Source: Aureococcus anophagefferens (taxonomy: Eukaryota > Sar > Pelagophyceae > Pelagomonadales > Pelagomonadaceae). From it: a stretch of DNA of 64,000 nucleotides. Where the stretch lies: positions 824,994 through 888,993 of the forward strand of contig NW_008705567.1 of the NCBI RefSeq assembly GCF_000186865.1, in the 5' to 3' direction. Positions 22,301 through 32,242 of the stretch are shown here, in pieces. A model generated the notes under the pieces. It was not told the DNA's origin, ran no database searches, and saw only the letters and a program-made list of their open reading frames with translations. Both the position numbers and the translations under genes were made by a program. How positions within the stretch are numbered: position 1 is the stretch's first letter; every line of letters starts with the position of its first letter.

Positions 22301-25300
22301 CGAGCTCAAGAAGCTCCAGAAGCCGTCGGACATCATCAAGCTGATCTTCGACGTCGTCGGCATCCTGAAGATGGAGAAGCTCAACAAGGTCGAGCTCTGC
22401 GAGGTCACGATGGGCATCGGCAAGGAAAAGCGGACGTTCCAGTTCGTCCGCGACTCGTACAAGCTCATGCAGGGCGGGCTGCTGAGCGACGCGCGCTTCC
22501 TGCAGAACATCTTTTATTTTAGCAAGTACGAGAAGGACTTCATCAACGACGAGACCATCGAGCTCATGGCGCCGTACGTCGAGATCGAGGAGTACAACAC
22601 GCTCGTCGCGCGCAACGCGTCCAAGGCCGCGGAGGGCCTGTGCGCCTGGAGCCGGGCCATGGGCTCCTACCACGAGGCGTCGAAGATCGTCAAGCCCAAG
22701 CTCGAGGCGCTGCGCATCGCCGAGGCGCGGCTCGCGGACGCGCAGCGCGAGCTCGACAAGGCCGAGGCGAAGCTCCAGGCGTGCATGGACGTGCTCGCGG
22801 GGCTCCAGGCCGACTTCGAGGCCCAGATGGCCAAGAAGGAGCAGATCGAGGCCGGCGCGCTCGCCACCCGCAAGAAGATGGAGCAGGCGACGGCTTTGAT
22901 CGGCGGCCTCGGCGGCGAGCGCGCGCGGTGGACCGAGGACAGCCACAAGTTCGACCAGACGAAGAAGGCCCTCGTGGGCGACGTGGCCATCGGCTGCGCC
23001 TTCGTGTCCTACTGCGGCCCCTTCAACCAGGAGTTCCGCGACTACATCGTCCACAACCGGCTCACGTCGGACCTGAAGAAGCGCGCGGTGCCCTGCTCGC
23101 CGAGCCTGGACATCATCCCGCTCCTCGTCGACGTCGGCGAGATGGGCGACTGGAACCTCGAGGGCCTGCCGACGGACCCCCTGTCGATCCAGAACGGCAT
23201 TTTGGTGACGCGGTCGTCGCGCTACCCGCTCCTCATCGACCCCCAGGGCCAGGCGCTGAACTGGATCAAGTGCCACGAGGAGGCGCGGCTGCCCACCTTC
23301 GGCCCGACGTCGCTGAACAACCCGCGGCTCCGGGACCAGGTCGAGTTCACGATGGCCGAGGGCCGCGCGCTCATCGTCACGGGCATCGAGGAGGAGCTCG
23401 ACCCCATGCTCGACCCCGTGCTCCAGAAGCAGGTCATCGTCAAGGGCAAGTCCAAGTACATCAACATCACGGACAAGCTCTGCGAGTACCAGGACGAGTT
23501 CATGCTCTACCTGACGACGCGGCTCCCGAACCCGACGTTCAGCCCCGAGGACCAGGCGAAGACGACGGTCGTCGACTTCACCGTGACCATGAAGGGCTTG
23601 GAGGAGCAGCTCCTGGGCCGCGTCATCCAGAAGGAGCAGCGGTCCCTGGAGGAGCAGCTCAACACGGTGCTCGAGGAGGTGTCGACGAACACGAAGGCGC
23701 TGTTACGATTGGACGAGCTCCTGTTGGAGCGGCTGAGCGCGAACTCGGGCAACCTCCTCGACGACGAGGAGCTCATCGCCGTGCTCGCGGAGACGAAAAC
23801 GAAAGCCCTCGAGGTCAACGACAAGCTCAACGCGGCCGCGACGACGCGCGAGTCCATCAACGACAAGCGCGAGCAGTACCGGCCCGCGGCGACGCGCGGC
23901 TCCGTGCTCTATTTTACGATCGTCGACATGTCGCAGGTTAACGTCATGTACCAGACGTCCCTGGACCAGTTCCAGGCCTTGTTCGACGCGGCCATGGACC
24001 TCGCGGAGCGCGCGTCGCTCGCGAGCCGGCGCGTCGCGAACGTCATCGACACGATGACGTACCAGGTCTACCGCGCGATCTCGCGGGGGCTGTACGAGAA
24101 GGACCGGCTGTCCTTCAAGCTGCTGCTCCTCTTTACGATTTTGGTGACGGCCGAGCGCCTGAAGCCGCCGGACGTGACTTTGTTTTTAAAGGGAGGCGCG
24201 GCGCTCGACATCAACTCGGTGCGCGCGAAGCCCATGCAGTGGCTCACGGACACCGCGTGGCTCAACGCGATACAGTTATCCAACGAGAACGCCATCTTCA
24301 AGCAGCTGCCCGAGGAGCTCATGCGCAACGACGCGGCCTGGCGGTCCTGGTACGCGGAGAACGAGCCCGAGGCGCGCGACATCCCAATGTACGAGACGGG
24401 GCAGGAAAAGGGTGATTCAACGTCGCTTCAACGTGAGTGTTCCGCGCGCGCGCGTTCGGAAATAGCACCCACGCTTCGAGAGCGCTCCGAGAGATGATCG
24501 CTCGTCCCAAAATCAGCCGAAACGAGCGGAAAACGACCGAGATAGGAGCCTTTGACGTTGGGAATTTCGCACCCTTTTCCTGCCCAGGTACGAGACGCGG
24601 TTCACCGCGGACAAGGCGTCCATCGGCCAGTTCTCGCGCATGCTCCTCGTGCGCGCGCTCCGCGAGGACCGCACGATCTTGTGCGTCAACGACTTCATCC
24701 GGGGCATGGAGACGCTGGACGTGGGCGGCTTCAAGCTGCCCGCGCTGGGGCCCAAGTACGTGCAGCCCATCAACGAGACCATCGAGATGATCTTCCCGAA
24801 CATGTCGCCGCCCGTGCCCGTCATCTACCTCTTGAGCGCCGGCGCGGACCCGACGGACTCGGTAGAGACGCTGGCGCGGAAGAAGAAGAAGGTCGTGACC
24901 TGCGTGTCCATGGGCGAGGGCCAGGAGCCCGTCGCGCTCCGGGCGATCAACAACGCGACGGTGAACGGCGACTGGGTGCTGCTCCAGAACTGCCACCTGG
25001 GCCTGCCGTTCATGGACGGGCTCGAGGATTTACTCGCAAAAATCAAGCTCGAGGGCTCGGGCTGCCTGCCCGACTTCCGGCTCTTCACAGGGCAGGACAA
25101 GAGAGCGAACTTCCCAACTTCAAAGGCTCCTTTCTCGGCCGTGTTCCACTCGTTTCGGCTGATCTTTGGACGAGCGATCATCTCTCGGAACGGCCTCGAA
25201 GCGTGGGTGCTGTTTCCGGAACGCGCGCGCGCGGCACACTCACGTTGAAGCGACGTTGAATCACTCTTGTCCTGCCCAGGCTCTTCATCACGACGGAGCC

Positions 25301-26837
25301 GCACCCGAAGTTCCCCATCGGGTTGCTCCAGCTCGCGATCAAGGTCACGAACGAGCCGCCGTCGGGCCTGCGGGCGGGCCTCATGCGGTCCTACACGGTC
25401 ATCATCGACCAGGACCGCATGGAGCGCATCGAGACGGCCCAGTGGCGGTCTTTAGTCTACGCGCTCTGCTTCCTCCACTCCATCGTGCAGGAGCGGCGCA
25501 AGTACGGGTCCATGGGCTGGTGCATCCCCTACGAGTTCAACGACGGCGACCTCAACGCGTGCCTCACCTTCCTCGAGCGCCACCTCTTCCACGGCCAGCT
25601 GTCCTGGCCCACGCTCCAGTACATGGTCTCCGAGGTCCAGTACGGCGGCAAGATCACGGACGATCTGGACCGGCGGCTCTTCAAGACCTACGGCGAGACG
25701 TGGCTGACGCTGGCGACGACGAAGCCCGGCTTCAAGTTCAACCCGGAGCAGACGCTCCAGAAGCTGCCCGACGACTTCGTCTACTCCGTGCCCGCGGGCG
25801 ACACGTTCGACGACTTCGCGGCGTTCACGCGGACGTTCCCCGAGGTCGACAGCCCCGAGGTCTTCGGGCTCCATCCCAACGCGGACCTCACCTTCCGGAA
25901 CAAGGAGGTGCAAAATTTATTGAACACGATCCTGGAGACGCAGCCCAAGTCGGGCAACGTCGGCGGCGGCCGGACGCGCGAGGACGTCGTCTACGAGAAG
26001 TGCGAGGAGACGCTGTCGCAGATGCCGGCGGACTACGTCGAGGAGGACTCCATGCGGTCCCTGGACCTGAGCCAGCCCCTCGACGTGTTCCTGGCCCAGG
26101 AGGTGCAGCGGTTCCAGCTGGTGCTCGACGACGTCCGCGCGGAGCTCGGGACGATGCTCGGCGCGATCCGCGGCGAGGTCGTCATCACGAAGCAGATCAT
26201 CGACGCCATCAACAGCGTCTACGACGCGCGCGTGCCCCACTTCTGGACCTACAACCCCGCGGGCGACGAGATCTCGTGGCTCGCGCCGACGATCGGGTTG
26301 TGGGTCTCGGGCCTCGCCGCGCGCGACAAGCAGCTCCGGGACTGGCTCGGCGCCAAGGGGCGGCCGAAGACCTACTGGTTCCCGGGCTGGTTCAACCCGG
26401 CGGGGTTCCTCACGGCCGTGCAGCAGGAGGTGACGCGCGCGCACGCCGCGGACAAGTGGGCGCTCGACGGCGTCGCGCTCAACTCCGAGGTCACCGAGTA
26501 CGACCGCGTGGAGCAGGTGCGCAACCCGCCGCCCGAGGGCGTCTACATCTCGGGGCTCTTCCTCGACGGCGCGACCTGGGACAAGTCCGTGAACTCGCTC
26601 GCGGAGTCCGCGCCCAAGGTCCTCTTCTGCGACATGCCCATCCTCTTCGTGACGGCCGTGACGAAGAGCCAGCGCAAGGGCGCGGACCTCGGGCCCTTCG
26701 GGGGCTTCGTCTGCCCGGTCTACAAGTACGTCAAGCGCACGGACAAGTACATCATCTTCTCCGTGACCCTCGCGTGCCAGCAGAAGCCCGAGCACTGGAT
26801 CCTCCGCGGCGTCGCGCTCCTCTGCTTCACGAACTAG
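10368..26837 (+). CDS. Outer-arm axonemal dynein heavy chain, gamma (DNAH5/DNAH8) type
   Basis: Thirteen exons give 4,649 aa, close to family length. Proposed exons: 10368-12743, 12944-13923, 14100-14555, 14744-15020, 15183-15350, 15729-17171, 17372-18902, 19114-19489, 19692-20334, 20540-21184, 21384-24388, 24588-25079, 25280-26837. Every junction then keeps frame. The N-terminal tail and linker precede AAA1 (P-loop GPAGTGKTETVKD, about residue 1877), AAA2 (GPPGSGKSTIIKV, about 2160), AAA3 (GGSGTAKTSNA, about 2499) and AAA4 (GVGGSGKQSLTH, about 2920). The stalk coiled coil and microtubule-binding tip lie at about 3157-3504. The end WILRGVALLCFTN is typical of the gamma class. It powers ciliary beating. 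Ten introns are introner elements. Introns 15021-15182 and 15351-15728 are ordinary and start GCGCG, or alternatively GT at 15033 and 15363, both in frame. Confidence 0.93.
12744..12943 (+). mobile_element. Introner element A2 (dynein intron)
   Basis: 200 nt, GT donor from the duplicated target GTGCACCTCG (12744 and 12944), ends CCGCGCAG. Removal joins TYQAQ to VHLALQQLED. Body in the same orientation as A1. Confidence 0.95.
13924..14099 (+). mobile_element. Introner element A3, diverged (dynein intron)
   Basis: Starts near CGGGGCGGGAAACGAG and ends CACCCTTCAG; the ends are more eroded than in other A copies and no clean target duplication remains. A GT donor at 13928 leaves the frame off by one. 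A GC donor at 13924 (GCGCGTCC) joins NLLE to YIRV in frame and gives the length seen in other gamma chains. Confidence 0.75.
14556..14743 (+). mobile_element. Introner element B1 (dynein intron)
   Basis: 188 nt, GT donor. The target copy GTACGTCGCCGGCGAGG is duplicated over 17 bases, longer than usual. The 5' terminal repeat is missing, so the element starts directly in AAAAAACAGACTTCAAACC, while the 3' end TTTGCACACAG is intact. It looks like a 5'-eroded or atypical insertion. Removal restores EMYVAGEELF. Confidence 0.9.
17172..17371 (+). mobile_element. Introner element A4 (dynein AAA1 intron)
   Basis: 200 nt, GT donor in target GTCACGAACG (17172 and 17372). Ends CTGTTGCCGCCCAG. Removal gives VFVVVTNCTDQQRY just after the AAA1 P-loop. 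Confidence 0.95.
18903..19113 (+). mobile_element. Introner element B2 with GC donor (dynein intron)
   Basis: 211 nt. Target GCGCGAAG is duplicated at 18903 and 19114. The terminal repeats CTGTGCCGAATTC and GAATTCGGCACAG are perfect. Only splicing from the GC of the first target copy keeps frame (DRAKWDAWLRE); the GT inside the element would shift it. Confidence 0.95.
19490..19691 (+). mobile_element. Introner element A5, body reversed (dynein intron)
   Basis: 202 nt, GT donor at GTTCCGGCC, ends GTCCCGCCCAG. The body is the reverse complement of A1/A2, yet the 3' end still reads CCCAG. Removal restores PGMFQQAIEAELD. Confidence 0.93.
20335..20539 (+). mobile_element. Introner element B3, body reversed (dynein intron)
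   Basis: 205 nt. GCGGAC precedes the element and follows it. A GC donor at 20335 joins LVSL to ADKDLF. A GT donor at 20347 would also keep frame but add ADAR. The 5' terminal repeat is degenerate (GCGTGAAATC); the 3' end TGATTTCCACACAG is intact. Confidence 0.88.
21185..21383 (+). mobile_element. Introner element A6 (dynein AAA4 intron)
   Basis: 199 nt, GT donor in target GTCTGCGG (21185 and 21384). Ends CTTTTCCTGCCCAG. Removal restores MMYKVCGQQRRK. Confidence 0.95.
24389..24587 (+). mobile_element. Introner element A7, body reversed (dynein intron)
   Basis: 199 nt, GT donor in target GTACGAGACG (24389 and 24588). Body is reverse-complemented relative to A1. Removal restores IPMYETRFTADK. 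Confidence 0.95.
25080..25279 (+). mobile_element. Introner element A8 with GC donor (dynein intron)
   Basis: 200 nt. Target GCTCTTCA is duplicated (25080 and 25280). Ends CTTGTCCTGCCCAG. A GC donor is required for frame: DFRLFITTEPHPKF. Confidence 0.95.
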
Positions 26838-27214
26838 GGGGGGTCCGTAAGTCGCCGCAGCTGTGGGTCCGTCGCATCCGGGGGGGTGGGGGGCTCGCGC
26901 GCCGCCGAAGCGCCGCGTCGCGCTTGATGGCGTGCGCGACGACGTTCCCTCGGACGACGACGCTCACCTTCTCGACCCGCTCGCCCACGTGCGTGAGCTC
27001 GACCTATAGATCTCACCCAACATGACACGAATGCCCTTACTTCCACCGCGGCGGCGGCCGCCCTGGGGGGAGCGGCGGCGGCGGACCGCCTGGATCCTCC
27101 GCGGGGCGCCCGGGGAAGCGTGATCTCGGGGCCGTCCTGGCTTTCGACGAACTCGTCGCCGGGCGCGCTCCCAGGGCTCGATCGCGCCTTCTTGGTTCGA
27201 GGGAGCTAGCTCCC
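26838..27214. other. Intergenic, convergent gene ends
   Basis: About 377 bases between the dynein stop and the stop of the minus-strand membrane protein. GC-rich simple stretches, no convincing gene seen. Confidence 0.7.
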
Positions 27215-28462
27215 TCAGGCCTCGACCTGGACCTCCGCGTCGGGTTGCGGCATCGACGTCTCCTCCGCGGCGCGGCCGCGGAGCTTGCGGACGACGACGG
27301 CGAGGCCGAGGACGAGGACGGCCGCGCCGACGCAGAGGCCGACGATGAGCGGCGTGGAGGATTTGTAGGTGGCGTTGCCTTTGCCGTCCGTTATCGACTC
27401 TTGCGTTGTCTCGTCGGGAAGGTAGAAGGTGTCCTCGCCGGCGCCGCCCTACGAAGAACATGTCGAGAACGCGGCGATGGTTTTTGGAATGGACGCGGGA
27501 GACGCTGACGAAGAGGCGGTTGTAGGTGCCTTCGATGACGGTGAGCTTGTCGTTGTTCGCCTCTCCCTACGCGTGCGCGAAGCGTCGACGCGAGCGTCGG
27601 GCCGAGCGCGCGGACGAGGCGACGACGGGTGGGGATCCCGGACGGACGCGGGAGACGCTGACGTAGAGTTGGTTGGCGTCGCCCTTGACGACGGTGAGCG
27701 CGTCTTCGCCGTCGCCGCCCTACGCGCGCGCGAAGCGTCGACGCCAGCGTCGGGCCGTGCGCGCACGGACGAGGCGACGAAGGATGGGGATCCCGGACGG
27801 ACGCGGGAGACGCTGACGTAGAGGTAGTTGTATACGCCCTCGACGACGGTGAGCGCGTCCTTGCCCTCGCCTCCCTACGCGTGCGCGAAGCGTCGACGCG
27901 AGCGTCGGGCCGCGCGCGCGCGGACGAGGCGGCGACGGATGGGGATCCCGGATGGACGCGGGAGACGCTGACGTGGAGGTGGTTGCCGTCGCCCTTGACG
28001 ACGATCGCGTCGTCGCCGCCTCCTCCCTACGCGCCGCGCTGAGGCGAAGAAGAGCCACGGACGTTTCAGACGCGGGGAGGTCGCCTCGATTTTGTTGGAA
28101 ATGCCCTTGAGGAGCACGCAGTCGTCCTCGTCGGTGAGAGTGTTCAAATATTTTGATTCGGTGACGCACGCACCCGTGATGCCCTCGCAGCACTTGCCGC
28201 AGGACCCGCCGTCCGCGAGGCAGTCGGCGCGCTCGGCTGCGGTCTTCTTGAGCGTCTTGGTCGCCGCGGCGCCGTCGCACGTGTGGCCGCTCGGGCAGGC
28301 CGTGCACTCGTTGTTGAGGACGTAGGTGTTCGTCGCGCACTTGTAAGGCCAGAAGGCCACGCACACGTTGTCCTTGACGAACCTGGGCGCGGCGCACGCC
28401 GTGGCGCAATCGGTGCACGCGGAGCAGGCGTTGGTGTCCCAGCCACAGCGCTCATTCCACGG
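27215..28462 (-). CDS. Type I membrane protein: Cys-rich ectodomain, duplicated-exon repeats, C-terminal TM (5' end lost in gap)
   Basis: Read from the gap downward. The Cys-rich segment (CGWDTNACSACTDC, CTACPSGHTCDG, GGSCGKCCEGITGACV) looks extracellular. It is followed by five related repeats of 23-25 aa, such as GGDGEDALTVVKGDANQLYV ending SVSR. Repeats 2-5 are single exons (27958-28026, 27803-27874, 27648-27719, 27495-27566). They are separated by phase-0 introns at 28027-28071, 27875-27957, 27720-27802, 27567-27647 and 27449-27494. The last exon (27448-27215) adds a transmembrane helix (LIVGLCVGAAVLVLGLAVVV), basic stop-transfer KLRGR and a short acidic tail. All exon lengths are multiples of three. 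The N-terminus and signal peptide are not visible. Family unknown; a cell-surface role is inferred. Confidence 0.72.
27495..28026 (-). repeat. Tandem exon-intron repeat array, period about 155 bp
   Basis: Three 72-nt exons and one 69-nt exon, separated by near-identical introns of 81-83 nt (donor GTCCGTCCGGGATCCC or GTCCATCCGGGATCCC, acceptor CGCGTAG). The unit duplicates exon and intron together. Confidence 0.85.
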
Positions 28463-28512
28463 NNNNNNNNNNNNNNNNNNNNNNNNNNNNNNNNNNNNNN
28501 NNNNNNNNNNNN
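28463..28512. other. Assembly gap (50 N)
   Basis: Gap that removes the 5' part of the minus-strand membrane protein gene. Confidence 0.99.
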
Positions 28513-28703
28513 GCGTCAGGGGGCTTTTGTGCACGATTTTTCGACCTCAACGGCGTCTTCGGGCGCCCTCGATGCGCTCAACGCCTTCGGCGCCACCCCC
28601 CGAGGCGCGCGTCGGGCGATGGACTCTAAGGGGGGCGGGCAACGCGATCCAACCCCTAAAACGGCGCGAGAGCGCGCGCAAAGCCCGCGCCGGCGCGCGC
28701 GAG

Positions 28704-29559
28704 GAGTCAACTTCCCAATAAGCGAGGCGGACCGGTCGTTAATCGGGAAAAGTACAATTACGGTCGCTACGACGCCGGGGACGCCTGGTCTTACCCCGGG
28801 GACGCAGGGCCGAAGCCAGAGGCGTCGATGGACGCCATTCGCGCCGTCGGCCCCGGCCCCGGCCGGTCGGCCGGCTGGCCGGCCGACCGTCGTCGTCGTC
28901 GTCGTCGTCGTCGCGCGCGCGCGTGGAGATTATAGCGGAGAGCAAGTCCATGGCTTCCTCGAACGTGCTCTAGACCACCTCCATGAAGCTGCGCAGCGCC
29001 CAGGCACCGGTTTTGCTCTGGAGCGCCTCCTTGCCGCGCGAAGCGCGAGAAGAAAAATTCGGCGGGATCCAGCGCGCGTAGCGGTCCAGAACCGGCGCAG
29101 CTGTACGTGCCGCTCGCGCGCTGCGTGCAAGAGATCGCGCCCTCGCCGGAGAACGAGCCCGCTCCGCGCAGCCGCCGCCGCCGCCGCAGAGGCCACTGCC
29201 ACAAAGTCGCCGCACCCGCCCCGCGCGCAGCGCGGGAGAAAATTTCGACTTCGTCGCTGGCCAGAGCGTAGAAACGACCCTCGCGAACAGGTGTGAGGTC
29301 AGGCACGCAGCCCAGCAAGTCCACCGCGCGCAGCGCGCTGAGATGGTAGCGCCATGCTCTCACTCGGCTGTGGTATTTTTCGTCCGCACCTTCGCCGGGG
29401 TTTGAGAGAGGTACCCCGATCGATTTCGCCGGGGGGCGCCGCCCGAAGCCCAAAACGAAGAGGGTACCTTCCCAAAGCGTCTAGGAACCCTCCGCGGACG
29501 TAGGATTCGCCCGGGGACGTCTTTACGTGCTAGCGGACGCCTTATTGGGAAGTTGACTC
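28704..29559. mobile_element. 856-bp inverted-repeat element (MITE-like)
   Basis: GAGTCAACTTCCCAATAAG at 28704 is repeated as its exact reverse complement ending at 29559 (19 bp). CGAG flanks both ends (28700-28703 and 29560-29563), a possible 4-bp target duplication. The interior has no recognisable transposase; a minus-strand frame at 28791-29453 gives no recognisable protein. It also holds short self-complementary stretches near 28860-28890. Probably a non-autonomous DNA transposon. The 191 bases between the gap and the element hold nothing recognisable. Confidence 0.65.
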
Positions 29560-29841
29560 CGAGACGGTGATGCCTGAGCAGTTCTGAGAGCTGTCAAGCT
29601 GGTGCCTGATCGACTTGGCCCGGGGTCGGCGAACTCTCGCCCGACAATTTGACCGGGGTACGAGACGCCCCAAACGCGCCCGCCCGGCCTGGACAAGTGT
29701 TTTGTGGGACTCGAACTCGATTCCCACGTCATGGACCACGCGGACCACGAGGGCTACGCCAGCGGCTCGGACGCGACCGTCGTCCCCGCGCTCCTGCGCC
29801 GAGGACCAGATCTTCTCGTGACTCAGCGTCTTACGAAACCC
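29560..29841. other. Intergenic spacer
   Basis: No gene recognised between the inverted-repeat element and the end of the glycosyltransferase-like gene. Confidence 0.6.
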
Positions 29842-31194
29842 CTAGCAGCGCCGGGGCGCCTTCTGGTCGTGGCAAAAGTCGCGCGCGTCCGCGTTGACGG
29901 CGCAGACGCGGAAGTGCTGGCGGAGGAAGTTGCCCTCGCCCGCGATGAGCGCGAAGGAGTCGCCCGGCGCCTCGTCGCTCGGGCTCGACGCCGGGTCGGC
30001 GATCTGGAAGAGCTCGACGGCGCGGTCGCGGCCGTTCTTCCAGTGGCTCCGGTGCTTCGCGCACGGCGCGCGATCGAAGCAGCAGCTCGCCTTCGTGACG
30101 TCGACGACGCGGTGCAGGGCCTTGGCGTCGTTGAGCGCGAACTCCGCGAGGGCCATGGCGCCGGGCGCGTGGCGGAAGCCCCGGCGGGCCTTGGCCTTGC
30201 CGGGCTTCTTCGGCGCGTCGCCGGACTCCGCGTTGAGACTGTCCGCGCCCGGGTGGCCCGTCCAGTCGAGGGGCTCGGGCCCCATGTCGCGGCGCCGCGG
30301 CGCGGGCATGACGCGGTGCGGGAGCACGTGGTTGGGCACGGCGCCGTTGCCCGCGATGTGGAGCAGCTGGTTCACGTCGCGGACGTGGAGGATCTGGTCG
30401 CTCTCCGTGTAGAACACGAACTTGAAGCCGGCCCACCGCGGGTCGTGCTGGAGGGCCTGCTGCGCCGTGTAGAGCGTGGCGAAGCCCAGGCGCGACGGCT
30501 TCGTGATGTCGAAGCGCTTGAGGACGTCGTAGAAGCCGAGGCCGTTCGCCGCGTCCGTCACGTACGCGTGGTCCGGTTCCGTCGCGACGCAGACCGTGTA
30601 CTTGGGGAAGGTCGGCTTCAGGGACTCGAGCGTGAGCTTGAGGTAGGCGCGGCGGCTCTCGAGGGCGCTGTGGCCGCTGTCGCCGCCGGCCGTCGCGTAG
30701 TAGGGCATGATGACGACGACGTCGTCGCGCGCGCGGCCCGACGGGTTCACGGCCGCGCTGTCGTGGTAGGTCCACTCCCTGAGCCGCCGCAGCGTCCGCG
30801 CCCTTAAGCTGTCGGCGTCGGCCTTGAAGCGCCGCTCGTACCAGGAGAGGTGCTCGATGAAGAAGTCGAACATGTCGACGGTCTTCAGGAGCCGGTTCTT
30901 GCGGAACATGGCGTTGGACGCGCCCTCCATGTTCGCCGCGCCCTCGAAGAGGCGCTTCTCCGCGACCTCGGACTTGAGGAAGACGGCCCGCGTGCAGAGG
31001 AAGGCCGCGCTGTAGGCCTCGCCCGTGTCCGGGCACTCGTAGGTGCCGGCGAAGCGCGACTCGTCGCCGGCCTCCTCGCTGGCGTTGAGGTGGTGCGTGC
31101 GGTCGCGCACCCACGACGCGACGTCCGCGCCGTGCCGCTCCCGCTTCTTCCCGTCCACGGCCGCGAGGGCGACGACGAGCCATCGCAGGACCAT
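29842..31194 (-). CDS. Secretory-pathway glycosyltransferase-like protein
   Basis: Single exon, 450 aa, starting MVLRWLVVALAAVDG, a short hydrophobic leader suggesting ER entry. The central region (DDVVVIMPYYATAGGD, YLKLTLESLKPTFPKYTVCV, FKFVFYTESDQILHVRD) has the layout of a GT-A glycosyltransferase: an N-terminal nucleotide-binding strand, then an acidic motif (TESDQ) at the place of the DxD. Cys pairs occur near both ends (CPDTGEAYSAAFLC, CCFDRAPC). The frame is open upstream to 31515, but the Met at 31194 fits the leader best. The donor and acceptor cannot be told. The upstream region is unusually long for this window. Confidence 0.65.
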   Translation of the reverse strand: MVLRWLVVALAAVDGKKRERHGADVASWVRDRTHHLNASEEAGDESRFAGTYECPDTGEAYSAAFLCTRAVFLKSEVAEKRLFEGAANMEGASNAMFRKNRLLKTVDMFDFFIEHLSWYERRFKADADSLRARTLRRLREWTYHDSAAVNPSGRARDDVVVIMPYYATAGGDSGHSALESRRAYLKLTLESLKPTFPKYTVCVATEPDHAYVTDAANGLGFYDVLKRFDITKPSRLGFATLYTAQQALQHDPRWAGFKFVFYTESDQILHVRDVNQLLHIAGNGAVPNHVLPHRVMPAPRRRDMGPEPLDWTGHPGADSLNAESGDAPKKPGKAKARRGFRHAPGAMALAEFALNDAKALHRVVDVTKASCCFDRAPCAKHRSHWKNGRDRAVELFQIADPASSPSDEAPGDSFALIAGEGNFLRQHFRVCAVNADARDFCHDQKAPRRC

Positions 31195-32242
31195 GATTAT
31201 TACTTGTAGTGGCAGCGTACAATATAGAAATAGTACTTGGCAGCGTACTGCACGAAACACCCCCGGCGACCTGTGTTTTGGTGCAAATGTGTTACGCAGT
31301 TCGGCCGTAACTCGGGCTGCGTCGCGCGCGCGGACGAGCCCTTTTGCCAGGCCCTGGACACCCTCTCGGGGCGGCCCTCCGCCGCAAGAACGGCGGAAAT
31401 CGACTCGGGTGGCGCGTTGATGTCGTCGCTCAAAGACGCGATTCGGGGCCGATTTTTGCTCGGGACGACTTTTTGACCCTCTAGGGCTGCCCGCCGCGCG
31501 CCGCGGCGGCGCCAAACTCTGCCCGGGGTACCGCGACGGCCTCGGGAAGCTCTCAAGCGGGGCAAACGACGTCGATCGCGCCGAGAACGGCTGGGGGGGA
31601 CTCGGGATTGCCCGAACCCCCGAAACGCGTCCACTCGAGTTCGCATCGATGACGGCGGTTCCATCGATCCCTGGCGGCTGCGGAGGCCGTCACCATCCAC
31701 ACCAAGACCTGCGAAGCTCTGGCTGCGACTCGGAGTCCCATCCAGATCCCGCGCCACGTTGGCGTGCTCGGGCCGTTTTCGGCCCCGAGCCGCCATTTTT
31801 TCGTCGACGAGAAAACGCTGCGATTGTGCCATTTTTTTGTCTGGACCACCGAGTATGGTCATGGGGAGACGCGCGCGGGCCTTGAAAGCGCGAAAAACGA
31901 CTCAAAAGTTGTCGCGTAAGGGCCAGTCCGGGGCTTGAAATCCGCCTCGAAAACCCTTAAATACCTCCCGAAACGCGCCGAAATGATCGAGCCCACACTA
32001 GCTGCGCTGCGTCAACCTGGGTCTGACCTAGGGCTCCCGCCCGGTGGTCTTGGTTTGCCGCCACACGCCCAGGACGTCGCGTAAGACGGCGCGCCCCATG
32101 CCCAAAACGCAGGTCGCCCTCGGCGTTTTGTGCAGGAAGTAGCGACTCCTCCAGCGGGGCGACGATGCCGTAAACGTGCACCTAGATTGCACCGCGCGCG
32201 CCGTAGGTACCCCCGGAACGTGCTGAGCACAACACGCGCGCG
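31195..32242. other. Gene-poor interval of about 1 kb
   Basis: Both neighbours are on the minus strand. Open frames here are short or compositionally odd and resemble no family. Somewhat richer in A/T runs (poly-T at 31796-31838) than the coding DNA. Probably the promoter and 5' leader of the glycosyltransferase-like gene plus spacer. Confidence 0.5.

Noticed and set aside
27495..28026. CRISPR-like array because of regular 155-bp spacing
   Set aside because: Both repeat and spacer are conserved, the repeats encode protein and the spacers have splice sites. It is a duplicated exon-intron array in a eukaryote.
28791..29453. Minus-strand 220-codon frame inside the inverted-repeat element as a transposase
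   Set aside because: No catalytic motif or known family. The composition matches chance frames elsewhere in the window.
31200..31862. Minus-strand 220-codon frame upstream of the glycosyltransferase-like gene
   Set aside because: No recognisable domain and unusual composition. Treated as gene-poor spacer.
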